From JACKHA01 sp041401985 (GTDB taxonomy: Bacteria > Planctomycetota > Phycisphaerae > Phycisphaerales > UBA1924), in contig JAWKTE010000014.1 of assembly GCA_041401985.1 (NCBI GenBank), forward strand, positions 55,979 through 119,978: a stretch of DNA of 64,000 bases, read 5' to 3'. The translations under genes and the position numbers were made by a program. Shown here piece by piece: positions 38,324 to 47,066 of this stretch; position 1 is the first letter of the stretch; each line of letters begins with the position of its first letter. The notes under the pieces were generated by a model. It saw only the letters and a list, made by a program, of their open reading frames with translations, ran no database searches and was not told the DNA's origin.

Positions 38324-41300
38324 GCCTGTCATCGTTCGGCGTGCGGAGGCGGGTGCTGCCCAACCTGCTGATGTGGGCGATCATCGGCTTCGGGATCGTG
38401 TTCGGTGTCAACCTGCGGCGCGAGTTCTTCCCGGAGATCCGCGCGGACCAGGTGCTCATCACCGTGCCGTACCCCGGTGCCAGCCCCGACGAGATCGAGC
38501 AGTCGCTGGTGATCAAGATCGAGGACCGCATCGAGGGCCTCCGCGGCGTCGACGAGATCAACTCCACGATCTTCGAGGGCGTGGCGACGATCAGCGTCGA
38601 GTTCGACGGGAGCGTCGAATTCGAGTCGGCCCTGGCGGAGGTCAAGCGCGAGGTCGATGCGCTCCAGGACCTGCCCGAGCGGGCCGAGCGGATCACCGTC
38701 GCCAAGTTCGAGCCGAACCTGCCGGCGGTGATCCTGACGCTCTACGGGCCCGGCGACGAGGCGGCGATGAAGCGGGTCATGCGCGAGATGCGCGAGGACC
38801 TGCGCTCGCTGCCGGGCATGGGCGACGTGGCGATCAGCGGGACGCGGCGCGACGAGATCAGCGTCGAGGTGCGTCCCGAGGCGATGCTCGAGCACCGCGT
38901 CGGCCTGCCGCTGGTGGCCGCCCGCGTCCGCGAGGCCATGCAGGAACTGCCCGGCGGCACCGTCCGCACGCCGACGGCCAACGTGCCGGTCCGCACGGTG
39001 GCGGCCCAGGAGCGCACGAGCGAGATCCGGGGCATCGTCGTCGCCGCCGGGCAGGACGGGCGTCGCGTGACCCTGGGCGAGATCGCCAGCGTCGAGTCGG
39101 GCTTTGCCGACGTGGACGTGATCACCCGGCTCAACGGCGAGCGAGCCATGTCGATGACGGTGTTCAAGGTGGGCGACGAGGACGCGGTGACCATGGCCGA
39201 CCTGGTCAAGGCCTACGCCGCCGGACGCAGCGGCGAGTCGATCGACCTCCGCCCGGGCGAGCGCCTCAGCGAAGAGGGCGCCCCGGCGACCGCGACGCGG
39301 ATCGTGGCCTACGAACTCGGGCGGCTCCGCCACGACCAGCAGGCCCTGCCCGGGCGTCTGGCGATCACGACCGACCTGGCCCGGTTCATCACCGGGCGTC
39401 TGGAACTGCTGACGCGCAACGCCCTGTCCGGAGCGGCGCTCGTGTTCCTGACGCTGATGCTCATGCTCAACTGGCGGGCGGCCTTCTGGGTCACGGGCGG
39501 AATGGGCGTGTCGATCCTGGGCACGCTGGCGGCGATGTTCTTCCTGGGCGTGACGCTCAACCTGCTCACGATGGTCGGGCTGATCATCGTGGTCGGCATC
39601 CTGGTCGACGACGGCATCGTCGTGTCGGAGAACATCCTGGCCTGGCGTCGCCAGGGGCTCAGCCCGATCAAGGCGGCCATCCGGGGCGCCGAGGAGATCG
39701 CCTGGCCCGTCACCGGCACGGTCACGACCACGATCGTCGCGTTCCTGCCGCTGGCGCTGATCGAGGGACGCATCGGCGACATGCTCTCGGCGTTGCCGAC
39801 GGTGGTGGCGATCGCGCTGGGCGTGTCGCTCGTCGAGGTGCTGTTCATCCTGCCGACGCATCTGGCCCACTCGATGGAGGCCAGCGAGCGACGCCAGCGC
39901 GAGGGACGCCCTTCGATTATCGACCGGGCCGAGGCCTGGTTCAGCAAACGCCGCGAGCACGTGCTCGACAACATCTTCACGCCGGCGTACCTGTGGCTGC
40001 TTGGCCCCGCCCTGCGCCGCCGCTACCTGACGCTGTGCGCCGCGGTCGGGATGATCGTGATCTCGCTGGGCATGGTCGGGGGCGGGCGCGTGCCGTTCAC
40101 GTTCCTGGCCTCGTCCGACGCCGAGACCATCAACGGCGAACTGCGGATGCCGATCGGCACGCCCGCGGCCCGGACCGACGAGGTCGCACGCCGGATCGAG
40201 GCCGCCGCCCTCGCCCTCGACGAGGTCAAGAGCGTGTTCGTGAACGTCGGCGGCGTCGGCAGCCTCGACGGCAACTCGCCCCCGTCCAGCGGCGCCCACC
40301 TGGCCCAGGTCGTGCTCGAACTCCACCCCGTCGAGCTCCGCGAGCGGACCAGCGAGCAGGTCATCACCGCCCTCCGCCAGACCCTGGGCGACATGACCGG
40401 CGTCAAGAGTTTCCGCCTCGAGGAGATCGGCGGGGGAGGCTCCGGGCCCGACATCAACCTGGGCCTCGTCGGCGACGACCCGGACGCGCTGCTGGCAACG
40501 GCGGCCGAGATCCGCAAACTCCTGATCGACTTCGAGGGCGTGTTCGACGTTTCCGACGACGCCGACACGGGCCAGCGCGAGGCCCGCTTCGTGCTCCGCC
40601 CGGGCGCGAGCGAACTGGGATTCACCCAGGCGAACCTGGGCGAACAGATCCGCGGCATGGTCTTCGGGCTCGAGCCCTACACCTTCGCCGGCGACCGGGA
40701 GGACATCGACGTCCGCGTCACGATCCCCGTCGAGGACCGGCGCAGCCTCGGGCAGATCGAGTCCATGCACGTTTTCACGCCCGCCGGCCAGCCCGTGCCG
40801 CTGGGCGAGGTCGTCGAGTTCGACTCGGCCGACTCGTTCGCCTCGATCCGGCGCCTCAACCGCGAGCGGATCATCACCGTCACCGCCGACGTCGACCAGG
40901 CACGCAGCAACCCGGAGGAGGTCGTCGCGGCCCTCATGGGCCAGCGAGGCCTTGGCTCCGGCGGGAATGCCGACGGCGCCGACGCCCTGCCCACGATCCC
41001 CGAGATCCTGGCCCGCCACCCCGGCGTGCGACTCGAGGTCCGCGGTCGCCAGAAGGACCAGGCCGAGTCGTTCGCCACGCTGCCGATCGCGATGCTCGCC
41101 GCCGCGAGCATGATCTATGTGCTGCTGGCTTGGCTGTTCGGCTCGTACACCCAGCCGCTGGTGATCCTGACCGCGGTGCCGATGGCGGTGATCGGCATGG
41201 TCTGGGGCCACTTCGTGCTGGGCTACACCATGACGATCCTGTCGCTGATCGGGTTCATCGCGTTGGCCGGCATCGTCGTGAACGACTCGCTGGTGTTCAT

Positions 41301-41667
41301 CAAGTTCTACAACACCCGCCGCGCCGAGGGCTTGACCCCGCTCGCCGCCGCCATGGACACCGGAAAGGCCCGCCTGCAGGCCATCATGCTCACGACGCTC
41401 ACCACGGTGCTGGGCATGGCACCGCTCATCCTCGAGCAGTCGTTCCAGGCCCAGTTCCTGATCCCGATGGCGATCACCATCGCCGGCGGGCTCATCTCCG
41501 CCACGGTGCTGACGCTCGTCGTGCTCCCCTCGCTCCTGCTGATCCTCGACGACATCGGGCGCGTGCTGGTGTTCCTGTGGACCGGGCGCATGCACGCCCC
41601 CGGCGGCGGCGAGACCGGGCACACCTACGACGACGAAGACGAGCCGGCACCCGCCGCCGCCACGTGA
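38320..41667 (+). CDS. RND-family efflux pump
   Basis: 1115 aa. Helix 1 is followed by the classic FFPEIRADQVLITVPYPGASPDEIEQ porter start. The membrane block around 370-500 includes NLLTMVGLIIVVGILVDDGIVVSEN with an acidic pair in helix 4, as in proton-driven pumps. A second porter domain and membrane block (IALAGIVVNDSLVFIKFYN near 980-1000) complete the duplicated layout. Substrate could be a drug, lipid or metal-free organic compound; heavy-metal signatures were not noticed. Confidence 0.95.
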   Translation: MSLSSFGVRRRVLPNLLMWAIIGFGIVFGVNLRREFFPEIRADQVLITVPYPGASPDEIEQSLVIKIEDRIEGLRGVDEINSTIFEGVATISVEFDGSVEFESALAEVKREVDALQDLPERAERITVAKFEPNLPAVILTLYGPGDEAAMKRVMREMREDLRSLPGMGDVAISGTRRDEISVEVRPEAMLEHRVGLPLVAARVREAMQELPGGTVRTPTANVPVRTVAAQERTSEIRGIVVAAGQDGRRVTLGEIASVESGFADVDVITRLNGERAMSMTVFKVGDEDAVTMADLVKAYAAGRSGESIDLRPGERLSEEGAPATATRIVAYELGRLRHDQQALPGRLAITTDLARFITGRLELLTRNALSGAALVFLTLMLMLNWRAAFWVTGGMGVSILGTLAAMFFLGVTLNLLTMVGLIIVVGILVDDGIVVSENILAWRRQGLSPIKAAIRGAEEIAWPVTGTVTTTIVAFLPLALIEGRIGDMLSALPTVVAIALGVSLVEVLFILPTHLAHSMEASERRQREGRPSIIDRAEAWFSKRREHVLDNIFTPAYLWLLGPALRRRYLTLCAAVGMIVISLGMVGGGRVPFTFLASSDAETINGELRMPIGTPAARTDEVARRIEAAALALDEVKSVFVNVGGVGSLDGNSPPSSGAHLAQVVLELHPVELRERTSEQVITALRQTLGDMTGVKSFRLEEIGGGGSGPDINLGLVGDDPDALLATAAEIRKLLIDFEGVFDVSDDADTGQREARFVLRPGASELGFTQANLGEQIRGMVFGLEPYTFAGDREDIDVRVTIPVEDRRSLGQIESMHVFTPAGQPVPLGEVVEFDSADSFASIRRLNRERIITVTADVDQARSNPEEVVAALMGQRGLGSGGNADGADALPTIPEILARHPGVRLEVRGRQKDQAESFATLPIAMLAAASMIYVLLAWLFGSYTQPLVILTAVPMAVIGMVWGHFVLGYTMTILSLIGFIALAGIVVNDSLVFIKFYNTRRAEGLTPLAAAMDTGKARLQAIMLTTLTTVLGMAPLILEQSFQAQFLIPMAITIAGGLISATVLTLVVLPSLLLILDDIGRVLVFLWTGRMHAPGGGETGHTYDDEDEPAPAAAT

Positions 41668-41740
41668 CCTCGTATCCGCGATCATGGCATCGCGACACGA
41701 CGCGGAAGCCCGAATCCAACCAGATCTGATCGGTCCGACC

Positions 41741-42241
41741 CTACGACCGCCGCTCCGATCGGGTCGCCGACTTGGCGCGCCGCCTCGGCCGCTCCGCCGG
41801 GCCGCACCCGCCGTCCAGGCACTCCGGCGTGTGCACGTGCCCCGCCTCGGGCTCGGCCCCGGCCTTCTTGCCCCGCGCGCACGCCGCGCACCAGCCCTTG
41901 AGGATCACCTCGTGGTCGAGCACCTTGAACCCGGGCGGGGCCAGGGCCGAGAGGTTGCCCGGGCAGTCGTCCACATCGAACACCCCGCCGCAGAGCGTGC
42001 AGTGGAAGTGGTGGTGGTGATGGCGCCCGGCGGTCTCGTACCGGTCCGGCTCGCCAGGCAGACGCACCGTGTGCAGCCAGCCCTCCTCGACCAGGGCCGC
42101 GATCGTGCGGTACACCGTCGAGATGCCCAGCCCCGGCACGGCCTCGCCGGCCAGCGTCTGGGCCTCGCCCGGGCCGAGCGGGCGGTCCGCCCGCTCGAAC
42201 GCCCCCTTGATCGCCTCACGCTGGCGTGTTTTGCGGACCAT
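41741..42241 (-). CDS. Fur-family metal-responsive repressor
   Basis: 166 aa. The winged helix (TRQREAIKGAFERAD, GISTVYRTIAALVEEGWL) precedes HHHHHFHCTLCGGVFDVDDC and WCAAC, the regulatory metal and structural zinc sites. The tail adds a His/Cys patch (GHVHTPECLDGGC) and a basic end not usual in Fur, perhaps an extra metal site. Iron, zinc or peroxide sensing cannot be told apart by eye. It is convergent with the RND operon, 73 nt away. Confidence 0.92.
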   Translation of the reverse strand: MVRKTRQREAIKGAFERADRPLGPGEAQTLAGEAVPGLGISTVYRTIAALVEEGWLHTVRLPGEPDRYETAGRHHHHHFHCTLCGGVFDVDDCPGNLSALAPPGFKVLDHEVILKGWCAACARGKKAGAEPEAGHVHTPECLDGGCGPAERPRRRAKSATRSERRS

Positions 42242-42274
42242 CGGGGGAGTTTAGGAAGCGAGCGAGGCAACGGA

Positions 42275-42377
42275 GAGAGGCACTAGGCATTGGGCAACGA
42301 GGCACTAGACAAGACTCGTCCGTGGTGTTTGATGCCGGCATCCGACACGAGTGCCTGATGCCTAGTGCCTCTTCTCT
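42275..42377. repeat. AGGCACTAGGCA hairpin repeat over the lysR stop
   Basis: The left arm (GAGAGGCACTAGGCATTGGG) and right arm (ATGCCTAGTGCCTCTTCTCTC) pair across about 60 nt. The family matches 29351-29422. The TAG stop of the LysR gene lies in the right arm. Confidence 0.8.
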
Positions 42378-43252
42378 CCCCCCACCGACGCCAGCAGCAG
42401 CCGCTCGAACATCCCCGCCGCCGGCGTCGGCACGCGCCCCTGGCGGCGCACGATCGCAAGCCGCCTCGTCAGCCGCTCGTCCCGGCACGGCAACCCCTCG
42501 CGCGCCGCCAGCGCCAGGCTCGAGATCAGCCCGACGCCAACCCCCGCCTCCACCATCGACTTGATCGACTCGATCGAGCGCAGTTCCATCACCACGCTCA
42601 GCGTCGCGCCCGCCCGCTCGGCGGCCCGGTCCACCAGTTCCCGCACCGCCGAGCCGGCCTCGAAGGCCACGAACGCCTCGCTGGCCACGTCCCGGAACCG
42701 GAACCCGCGCCGCCCCTCCAGCGCGTGCCCCGCCGGCACGATCAGGCGCATCTCGTCGTCAACCAGCGGGATCTCCTGCAGGTCGCCCCGCCCCGGCACG
42801 CGCACCGGAAGTGTCACGATGCCCAGGTCCAGCTCGCCCCGGAGCACCGCATCGGCCACCGCGCTCGAGCCCGCCTCGCGCACGAAGAACCGCAGCCCCG
42901 GGTGCTGGCGACGCAGCGCCGACACCACGCCCGGCAACAGGTACGTGATCGCCGTCGCCCCGCCGCCCACGCGGATGGACCCCGCCCGCAGCCCCACCCG
43001 CTCCTGCACCGACCGCACGCCCGCCTCCACCCGCCGGATCGCGTCGCGCGCGTGGTCGATGAACACCGCCCCGGCGTCGGTCGGCTCCACGCCGCGCCCG
43101 GTGCGGTGGAACAGTTCCACGCCCAGTTCCGACTCCATCTTGCGGAGCATGGCCGACAGGGCCGGCTGCGTCACGCCCAGACGCTCGGCGGCCCGGGTCA
43201 TGTGCCCGGCGTCGGCGATCGCCACGAGGTATCGGAGCGGGGTCAACTCCAT
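42362..43252 (-). CDS. LysR-family transcriptional regulator
   Basis: 296 aa from the ATG at 43252. The N-terminal winged helix (MELTPLRYLVAIADAGHMTRAAE, LGVTQPALSAMLRKMESELG) is standard. The effector-binding domain follows (ELDLGIVTLPV, VEAGVGVGLISSLA). The effector is unknown and no divergent metabolic target gene is adjacent. Its last four residues and stop (EKRH-stop) are encoded by the AGGCAC repeat, so the repeat has replaced the original 3' end. Confidence 0.93.
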   Translation of the reverse strand: MELTPLRYLVAIADAGHMTRAAERLGVTQPALSAMLRKMESELGVELFHRTGRGVEPTDAGAVFIDHARDAIRRVEAGVRSVQERVGLRAGSIRVGGGATAITYLLPGVVSALRRQHPGLRFFVREAGSSAVADAVLRGELDLGIVTLPVRVPGRGDLQEIPLVDDEMRLIVPAGHALEGRRGFRFRDVASEAFVAFEAGSAVRELVDRAAERAGATLSVVMELRSIESIKSMVEAGVGVGLISSLALAAREGLPCRDERLTRRLAIVRRQGRVPTPAAGMFERLLLASVGGEKRH

Positions 43253-43282
43253 CGGGGGCAGCGTATCGGCGCATCGCCATGC

Positions 43283-43387
43283 CGTGCCATCAGGCGTGGC
43301 TCTGCACGCCTGATGCCGGGAAACGGCGGACGCCCGAAGTTCAAGGGTGTTTGCACCAGCCGCTCCGAGCCGCGGCTGGTGGCACGA
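43283..43387 (+). repeat. Two-palindrome repeat, copy 1
   Basis: About 105 nt. First palindrome GCCATCAGGCGTGGCTC...GCACGCCTGATGC; second CACCAGCCGC-TCCGAGC-CGCGGCTGGTG with GCACGAA. The same two modules in the same order and orientation recur at 44791-44894, with a divergent middle. Confidence 0.85.
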
Positions 43388-43442
43388 ACCGAAGCCGCGA
43401 TCGAAAGAACGCAGCAAGCCCCCACGATCTCCTGATCGCCGC

Positions 43443-43913
43443 CTACTTCGAGATCACCACGCACCTTCCGCTGCTCTTGTCGTACCGCGGCACGCTCGCG
43501 TCCACCGCCAGCGACCACAGGTCGATCCCCCCCGCCACCGACCGCACGTTCTCGAACCCCGCCTGGCGCAGCAGCAGCGTCGCCTTGAGCGACCGCCGCC
43601 CGCTGTGGCAGATGACCATAACCTCCTTGCCGCCGCGCTCGTCGAGCACGTCCTCGAGTTCGTCGAGCCGCTGGCCCAGTTCCGGTAGCGGGATCAGCGT
43701 GCTGCCCGCGACGCTGGCGGTGTCGAACTCCTCCTGCGAGCGGCAGTCGAGCAGCATGGCGCCGCGCTTCGCGTCGCGCAGGGCCGCGTGGGCGTCGCGC
43801 GGGGCGATCTCCAGGTCTTCCTTGAGCAGGAACCCGGCGGGCAGGCCGCGCTCGTCGAACTGCGGCGAGCCGGAGCCGGCCCGCGCATCGCCCTGGCTCG
43901 CGGCGCCGCTCAC
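43443..43913 (-). CDS. Rhodanese-domain protein
   Basis: 156 aa from a GTG that overlaps the upstream lipoprotein stop in GTGA. The single rhodanese domain has LLDCRSQEEFDTASVAGSTLIPL and the active loop VICHSGRRSLKA (catalytic Cys), then LRQAGFENVRSVAGGIDLW. It should transfer sulfur or act on a persulfide; no signal peptide, so cytoplasmic. A 50-residue leader of low similarity precedes the domain. Confidence 0.9.
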   Translation of the reverse strand: MSGAASQGDARAGSGSPQFDERGLPAGFLLKEDLEIAPRDAHAALRDAKRGAMLLDCRSQEEFDTASVAGSTLIPLPELGQRLDELEDVLDERGGKEVMVICHSGRRSLKATLLLRQAGFENVRSVAGGIDLWSLAVDASVPRYDKSSGRCVVISK

Positions 43914-44725
43914 CGCTGGCCCCCGCCGGGCGCGGCCCCCGGCTCGCCGGTCGGCACCAGCCCGGGCTCGCCCGTGGGCACCGGCATCTCCGCGGGATCG
44001 GGCTCGCCGATCGGCGCGCCGCCCGGCGCGGGCTCGATCGGGTACATGGGCCCGGACGCGCCCCCGGCGCCCTGCGGCCGCGCGCTCGGCTCGACCACCG
44101 GCGCCTGCACCGGCGCACTCGAGCCGCTGCCCGCGGGCGATGCAACGCCCGACGCACCGTCCAGCGCCGGCAGGCCCAGCCGATACACGAACGGATCGCC
44201 CGTCGCCTGGCGCGGCCCGATCGCCGACGCCGCGCCCGGACGCCGGTCGTACTCCCACTGCGGGCTCCGCTGGATGTCCATGCCCTGCGGCTCGACGATG
44301 AACCCGAGCGGCACCGCCACCGTCGCCGGGGCGATCACGATCGGCCACGTCACCGCGTCGTAGATCTGCTCGCTCTCGGACGGCCCGCCCGGCAGCGAAA
44401 GCGCCTCGGCGACGGTCGGGTACGCCCCCGACGCCCGGGCCGACACGCCGAAGCGGGTGTTCCGCCGGGCGTAGGTGGCGTTGTGGTGCACGCCGTGGTT
44501 GTCGATCTCGTACGCCGTGGGGCTCCAGTTGGCGCGGTCGAGCGAGACGACCGACGGGGCGTCGCCCGCCCGCCCGGGCGTGGTCGGGCCGGCCTCGAGG
44601 GCCGCCGGCATCCGCCCGGCGACGTCGAAGCGGTCGTTCTGGGCCTTGATGCAGCCGGTCAGGCACGCCGCGCCCGCGATCAGGACGAGCGCCGGGCCGG
44701 GATTGATGGGTCGGATCATGCCCAA
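43910..44725 (-). CDS. Hypothetical lipoprotein
   Basis: 271 aa. A lipobox (AGAACLTGC) places the lipidated Cys near residue 25. The middle includes DNHGVHHNATYARRNTRFG and a segment about membrane-apposed hydrophobic residues (WPIVIAPATVAVPLGFIVEP). The C-terminus is a Pro/Gly/Ala-rich low-complexity tail with repeats of PTGEPG. No family recognised. It is coupled to the rhodanese gene. Confidence 0.7.
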   Translation of the reverse strand: MGMIRPINPGPALVLIAGAACLTGCIKAQNDRFDVAGRMPAALEAGPTTPGRAGDAPSVVSLDRANWSPTAYEIDNHGVHHNATYARRNTRFGVSARASGAYPTVAEALSLPGGPSESEQIYDAVTWPIVIAPATVAVPLGFIVEPQGMDIQRSPQWEYDRRPGAASAIGPRQATGDPFVYRLGLPALDGASGVASPAGSGSSAPVQAPVVEPSARPQGAGGASGPMYPIEPAPGGAPIGEPDPAEMPVPTGEPGLVPTGEPGAAPGGGQR

Positions 44726-44790
44726 ACACTAGCGAAAGGGGGGTGGCGGGGCCAGTCGCCCGGACCGGTCGTCAGGACCGGTCGTCGGCG

Positions 44791-44894
44791 CGTGCCATCA
44801 GGCGTGGCTCGGCATGCCTGATGCTCGGAAGACTGTGGCGTCGGCGATCCGCGCGATCGGCACCAGCCGCTTCGGGCCGCGGCTGGTGGCACGA
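44791..44894 (+). repeat. Two-palindrome repeat, copy 2
   Basis: 104 nt with the two palindromic modules of copy 1 (CGTGCCATCAGGCGTGGCTC and CACCAGCCGCTTCGGGCC...GGCTGGTGGCACGAA). It lies between the lipoprotein start and the antitoxin stop; no gene there. Confidence 0.85.
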
Positions 44895-44940
44895 ATGGGT
44901 GGTGGTGCGAATGGCCGGTGGCGCGAACGCGAGCGCGACC

Positions 44941-45363
44941 TCACGACCGCGGCTCGTCCCCACCGAACCGGGCCGCCAGACGCTCGGCGATCTGGCGGAC
45001 CACCCGCACCGTCGTCGCGTCCAGGTTCGATTCGAGCCTCGACACCCGCGACTGCGGCACGCCGAGCACCTCGCCCAGTTCCGCCTGCGTCAGGTCGAGG
45101 CGTTTGCGGATCGCGCCAAGCCCGTCGCGCAGGATGCCGGCCGCGAGGTCCTCCGCGTCGGTCCACTGCTCGTTCGGATCGCTCAGAATGGCTAGGGCCT
45201 GATCGACCTCCGACCGGGGCGGGGCGGCCTTGCTGGCCGCCTCAGCCAGCGCCCGGTACTCCTCGATCGCCAGCAGCACGTGCGAGGCCTGTTCCGGCGG
45301 GACCGGGGGCGTGGGCGCGACGATGGCGTGCGACGTAGCGAGCGTGGCCAGGAAGATGGGCAT
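44941..45363 (-). CDS. XRE-type antitoxin-like regulator
   Basis: 140 aa from the ATG at 45363 (GGAGG 7 nt upstream). The C-terminal helix-turn-helix reads LGAIRKRLDLTQAELGEVLG, then VPQSRVSRLESN. The N-terminal half is acidic and helical (EQASHVLLAIEEYRALAEAASK). It follows the RelE/HigB-like gene by 123 nt on the same strand, the toxin-first order of higBA systems, so it is probably the antitoxin and autorepressor. Confidence 0.75.
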   Translation of the reverse strand: MPIFLATLATSHAIVAPTPPVPPEQASHVLLAIEEYRALAEAASKAAPPRSEVDQALAILSDPNEQWTDAEDLAAGILRDGLGAIRKRLDLTQAELGEVLGVPQSRVSRLESNLDATTVRVVRQIAERLAARFGGDEPRS

Positions 45364-45486
45364 GGCGCGACCTCCAACGGACAACGCGACCGGAAACGCC
45401 AAGGCCCCGACACACGCGGGCCCGCGGCGACGCCGATCGGGGACTGGACTGGCTGAGATGCACGTGGCACGCCGACGCGAACCGCG

Positions 45487-45828
45487 TCAGGCGCAACTGA
45501 TCATGCGGATGCGATCGTGGGCCGGGTCGAACGTCAGGTACGCCCGGTGCGCGACGCCGAACGCCGCCCAGCGCAGCCCCTGCTTCGTCGCTTCCGGCGG
45601 GTGCAGGATCGCGTCGGAATGGGACAGCGGATCGGCGTCCAGGCGCAGCAGCAGTTCCGCGAAGGCCAGGCGCGTCGATTCGTCGGCCTCGCCCAGGAAG
45701 CGGCGGACGTGCGACGACACCCCGAACGACCGGTGGAACAGCCGCCGCCGACCCGACGCCGAGCCAGGCCCCAAAGGCTTGGCCTCGAACAGCCACGACA
45801 CCACCAGCATGACGGTCTTGGTCGCCAT
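45487..45828 (-). CDS. RelE/HigB-like toxin candidate
   Basis: 113 aa from the ATG at 45828; an in-frame upstream ATG at 45930 gives an Arg-rich leader that looks noncoding. The core (VRRFLGEADESTRLAFAELLLRLDADPL, then LRWAAFGVAHRAYLTFDPAHDRIRM) has the helix-helix-sheet order of RelE/ParE-type toxins. Catalytic residues are not clear. If real it would be a ribosome-dependent mRNA endonuclease; similarity is by eye. Confidence 0.6.
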   Translation of the reverse strand: MATKTVMLVVSWLFEAKPLGPGSASGRRRLFHRSFGVSSHVRRFLGEADESTRLAFAELLLRLDADPLSHSDAILHPPEATKQGLRWAAFGVAHRAYLTFDPAHDRIRMISCA

Positions 45829-46028
45829 CGCGGGCCAACGATACTTCCCCGCCGGGCCCCACGCCCCGTGGCGCACCGCCCGCGGCACTCGCTCGCGCGG
45901 CCTGGCAGACCTCGGGACTCGGGCGACCATCCTTCATGCCGCGACAACCCTCCGACGCGACTCGCGGGCTTGGCCACGCCCCGACCCGGGCAACCCCGCC
46001 CAAGCCGCCGCGGCTCCATGCTCCAAAA

Positions 46029-46071
46029 GTCATAGCCATCGACACAATATACGTCAAACGGCATATTGTGT
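46029..46071 (-). promoter_or_regulatory. Near-consensus promoter overlapping an inverted repeat
   Basis: On the minus strand TTGACG (46057-46052), 17 nt and TATGAC (46034-46029) make a strong sigma70-type promoter. A perfect inverted repeat ACACAATAT/ATATTGTGT (46042-46050, 46063-46071) straddles the -35 and looks like an operator. It faces the toxin-antitoxin genes, with a 200-nt leader in which I see no supported gene (45829-46028). Confidence 0.65.
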
Positions 46072-46145
46072 TCCCGCTCCGACGAGAATCCACGCCGGTT
46101 CATGCCGACAACGCCATAAATCAGGGCTCTGATCGGACCCGGCGG

Positions 46146-46940
46146 TTATCGGACGTCCGCGTCCGTCAGGCGGGCCGCCTCGCTCGCCTCACGCAACCGG
46201 TCAAACGTCGCACGCGACGCGATCGGCTGGGTCGTGCCGGCGGCGATGTCGATGCGGAACCAGCGGGTCGGCCCGGCCCGCGGCGTCGCGTAGCCGTAGA
46301 TCCACCGCTGCCCGGAGGCCATCCTGACGCGACGCTCCCACTCGCCGGTCTCGGTCTCGAACGAGTCCTCGCCCTCGGGGGTCAGCAGCGTGACGGTCGC
46401 GCCGGGCATGGTCTGGCCCTCGACCACGACCCGCACGCCCGCGATCGAGTACGACGTGAGGTACTCGTACGTCGCGGTCACCTGCTCGCCCATCGAGACG
46501 TACCCCATCGGATCGCCCGTGGCGATCGACGGGCGGGCGGCCAGGGCGTTGAGCTGGCGCTGCACGCGCAGGGCCTCGACGTGCGAGGGCAGGCGGATCG
46601 AGACCTCGTAGTCGCGCAGCGTGATGCCGCCGACGGTCCGCGGGTTGGTCGGCTTGGCCTCGGCGGCCCGCTGGGCCATGGTGGTGCGGATCTCGCCCGC
46701 CAGGCCGGCCACGAGGGCTTCCTGGATCTGCGTCCACTCGTCGCCTCGGGCGCTCGAACGCACGTTGCGGAACGCGTAGACGGCGTTGATCGAGTCGAAC
46801 GACTCGACGGGGCGCACGCGTTCTCGTTTCCATGCACACGCGGGCAGCGGGGCGATCAACGCGGCGCCCGCGAGCAGGGCCGCGGCCAAGCGCCCTGCCG
46901 CCCAGCGGCGGCGCGGTAACGCGTTCGAATGGCCATCCAT
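46146..46940 (-). CDS. Hypothetical exported or lipoprotein
   Basis: 264 aa from the ATG at 46940. A signal sequence ends at LIAPLPACAW, which could be a lipobox with Cys near 35. The mature region (INAVYAFRNVRSSARGDEW, YEVSIRLPSHVEALRVQRQLN, GVRVVVEGQTMPGATVTLLT) has alternating beta-like sequence and no motif I know. It diverges from endonuclease IV, 126 nt away. Confidence 0.65.
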   Translation of the reverse strand: MDGHSNALPRRRWAAGRLAAALLAGAALIAPLPACAWKRERVRPVESFDSINAVYAFRNVRSSARGDEWTQIQEALVAGLAGEIRTTMAQRAAEAKPTNPRTVGGITLRDYEVSIRLPSHVEALRVQRQLNALAARPSIATGDPMGYVSMGEQVTATYEYLTSYSIAGVRVVVEGQTMPGATVTLLTPEGEDSFETETGEWERRVRMASGQRWIYGYATPRAGPTRWFRIDIAAGTTQPIASRATFDRLREASEAARLTDADVR

Positions 46941-47066
46941 GGCTCGCACGCCCGAAGGGTTATCGAGTTGCGGGGCCGCTGTCAACTGCCCCAGCGGGTC
47001 GCGTGGGCGGTGCGTCGGTCCTCCGGGCCGACGCCGGGGTCGTTTCGGGGTACACTCGCCCCACGC

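Noticed and set aside
38329..41685. 1118-codon minus-strand frame opposite the RND pump
   Set aside because: His/Gln/Arg/Asp-rich shadow without motifs; the RND frame has all family signatures.
45829..45930. N-terminal extension of the RelE/HigB-like protein
   Set aside because: Arg-rich and unlike any toxin; the ATG at 45828 matches the expected size.
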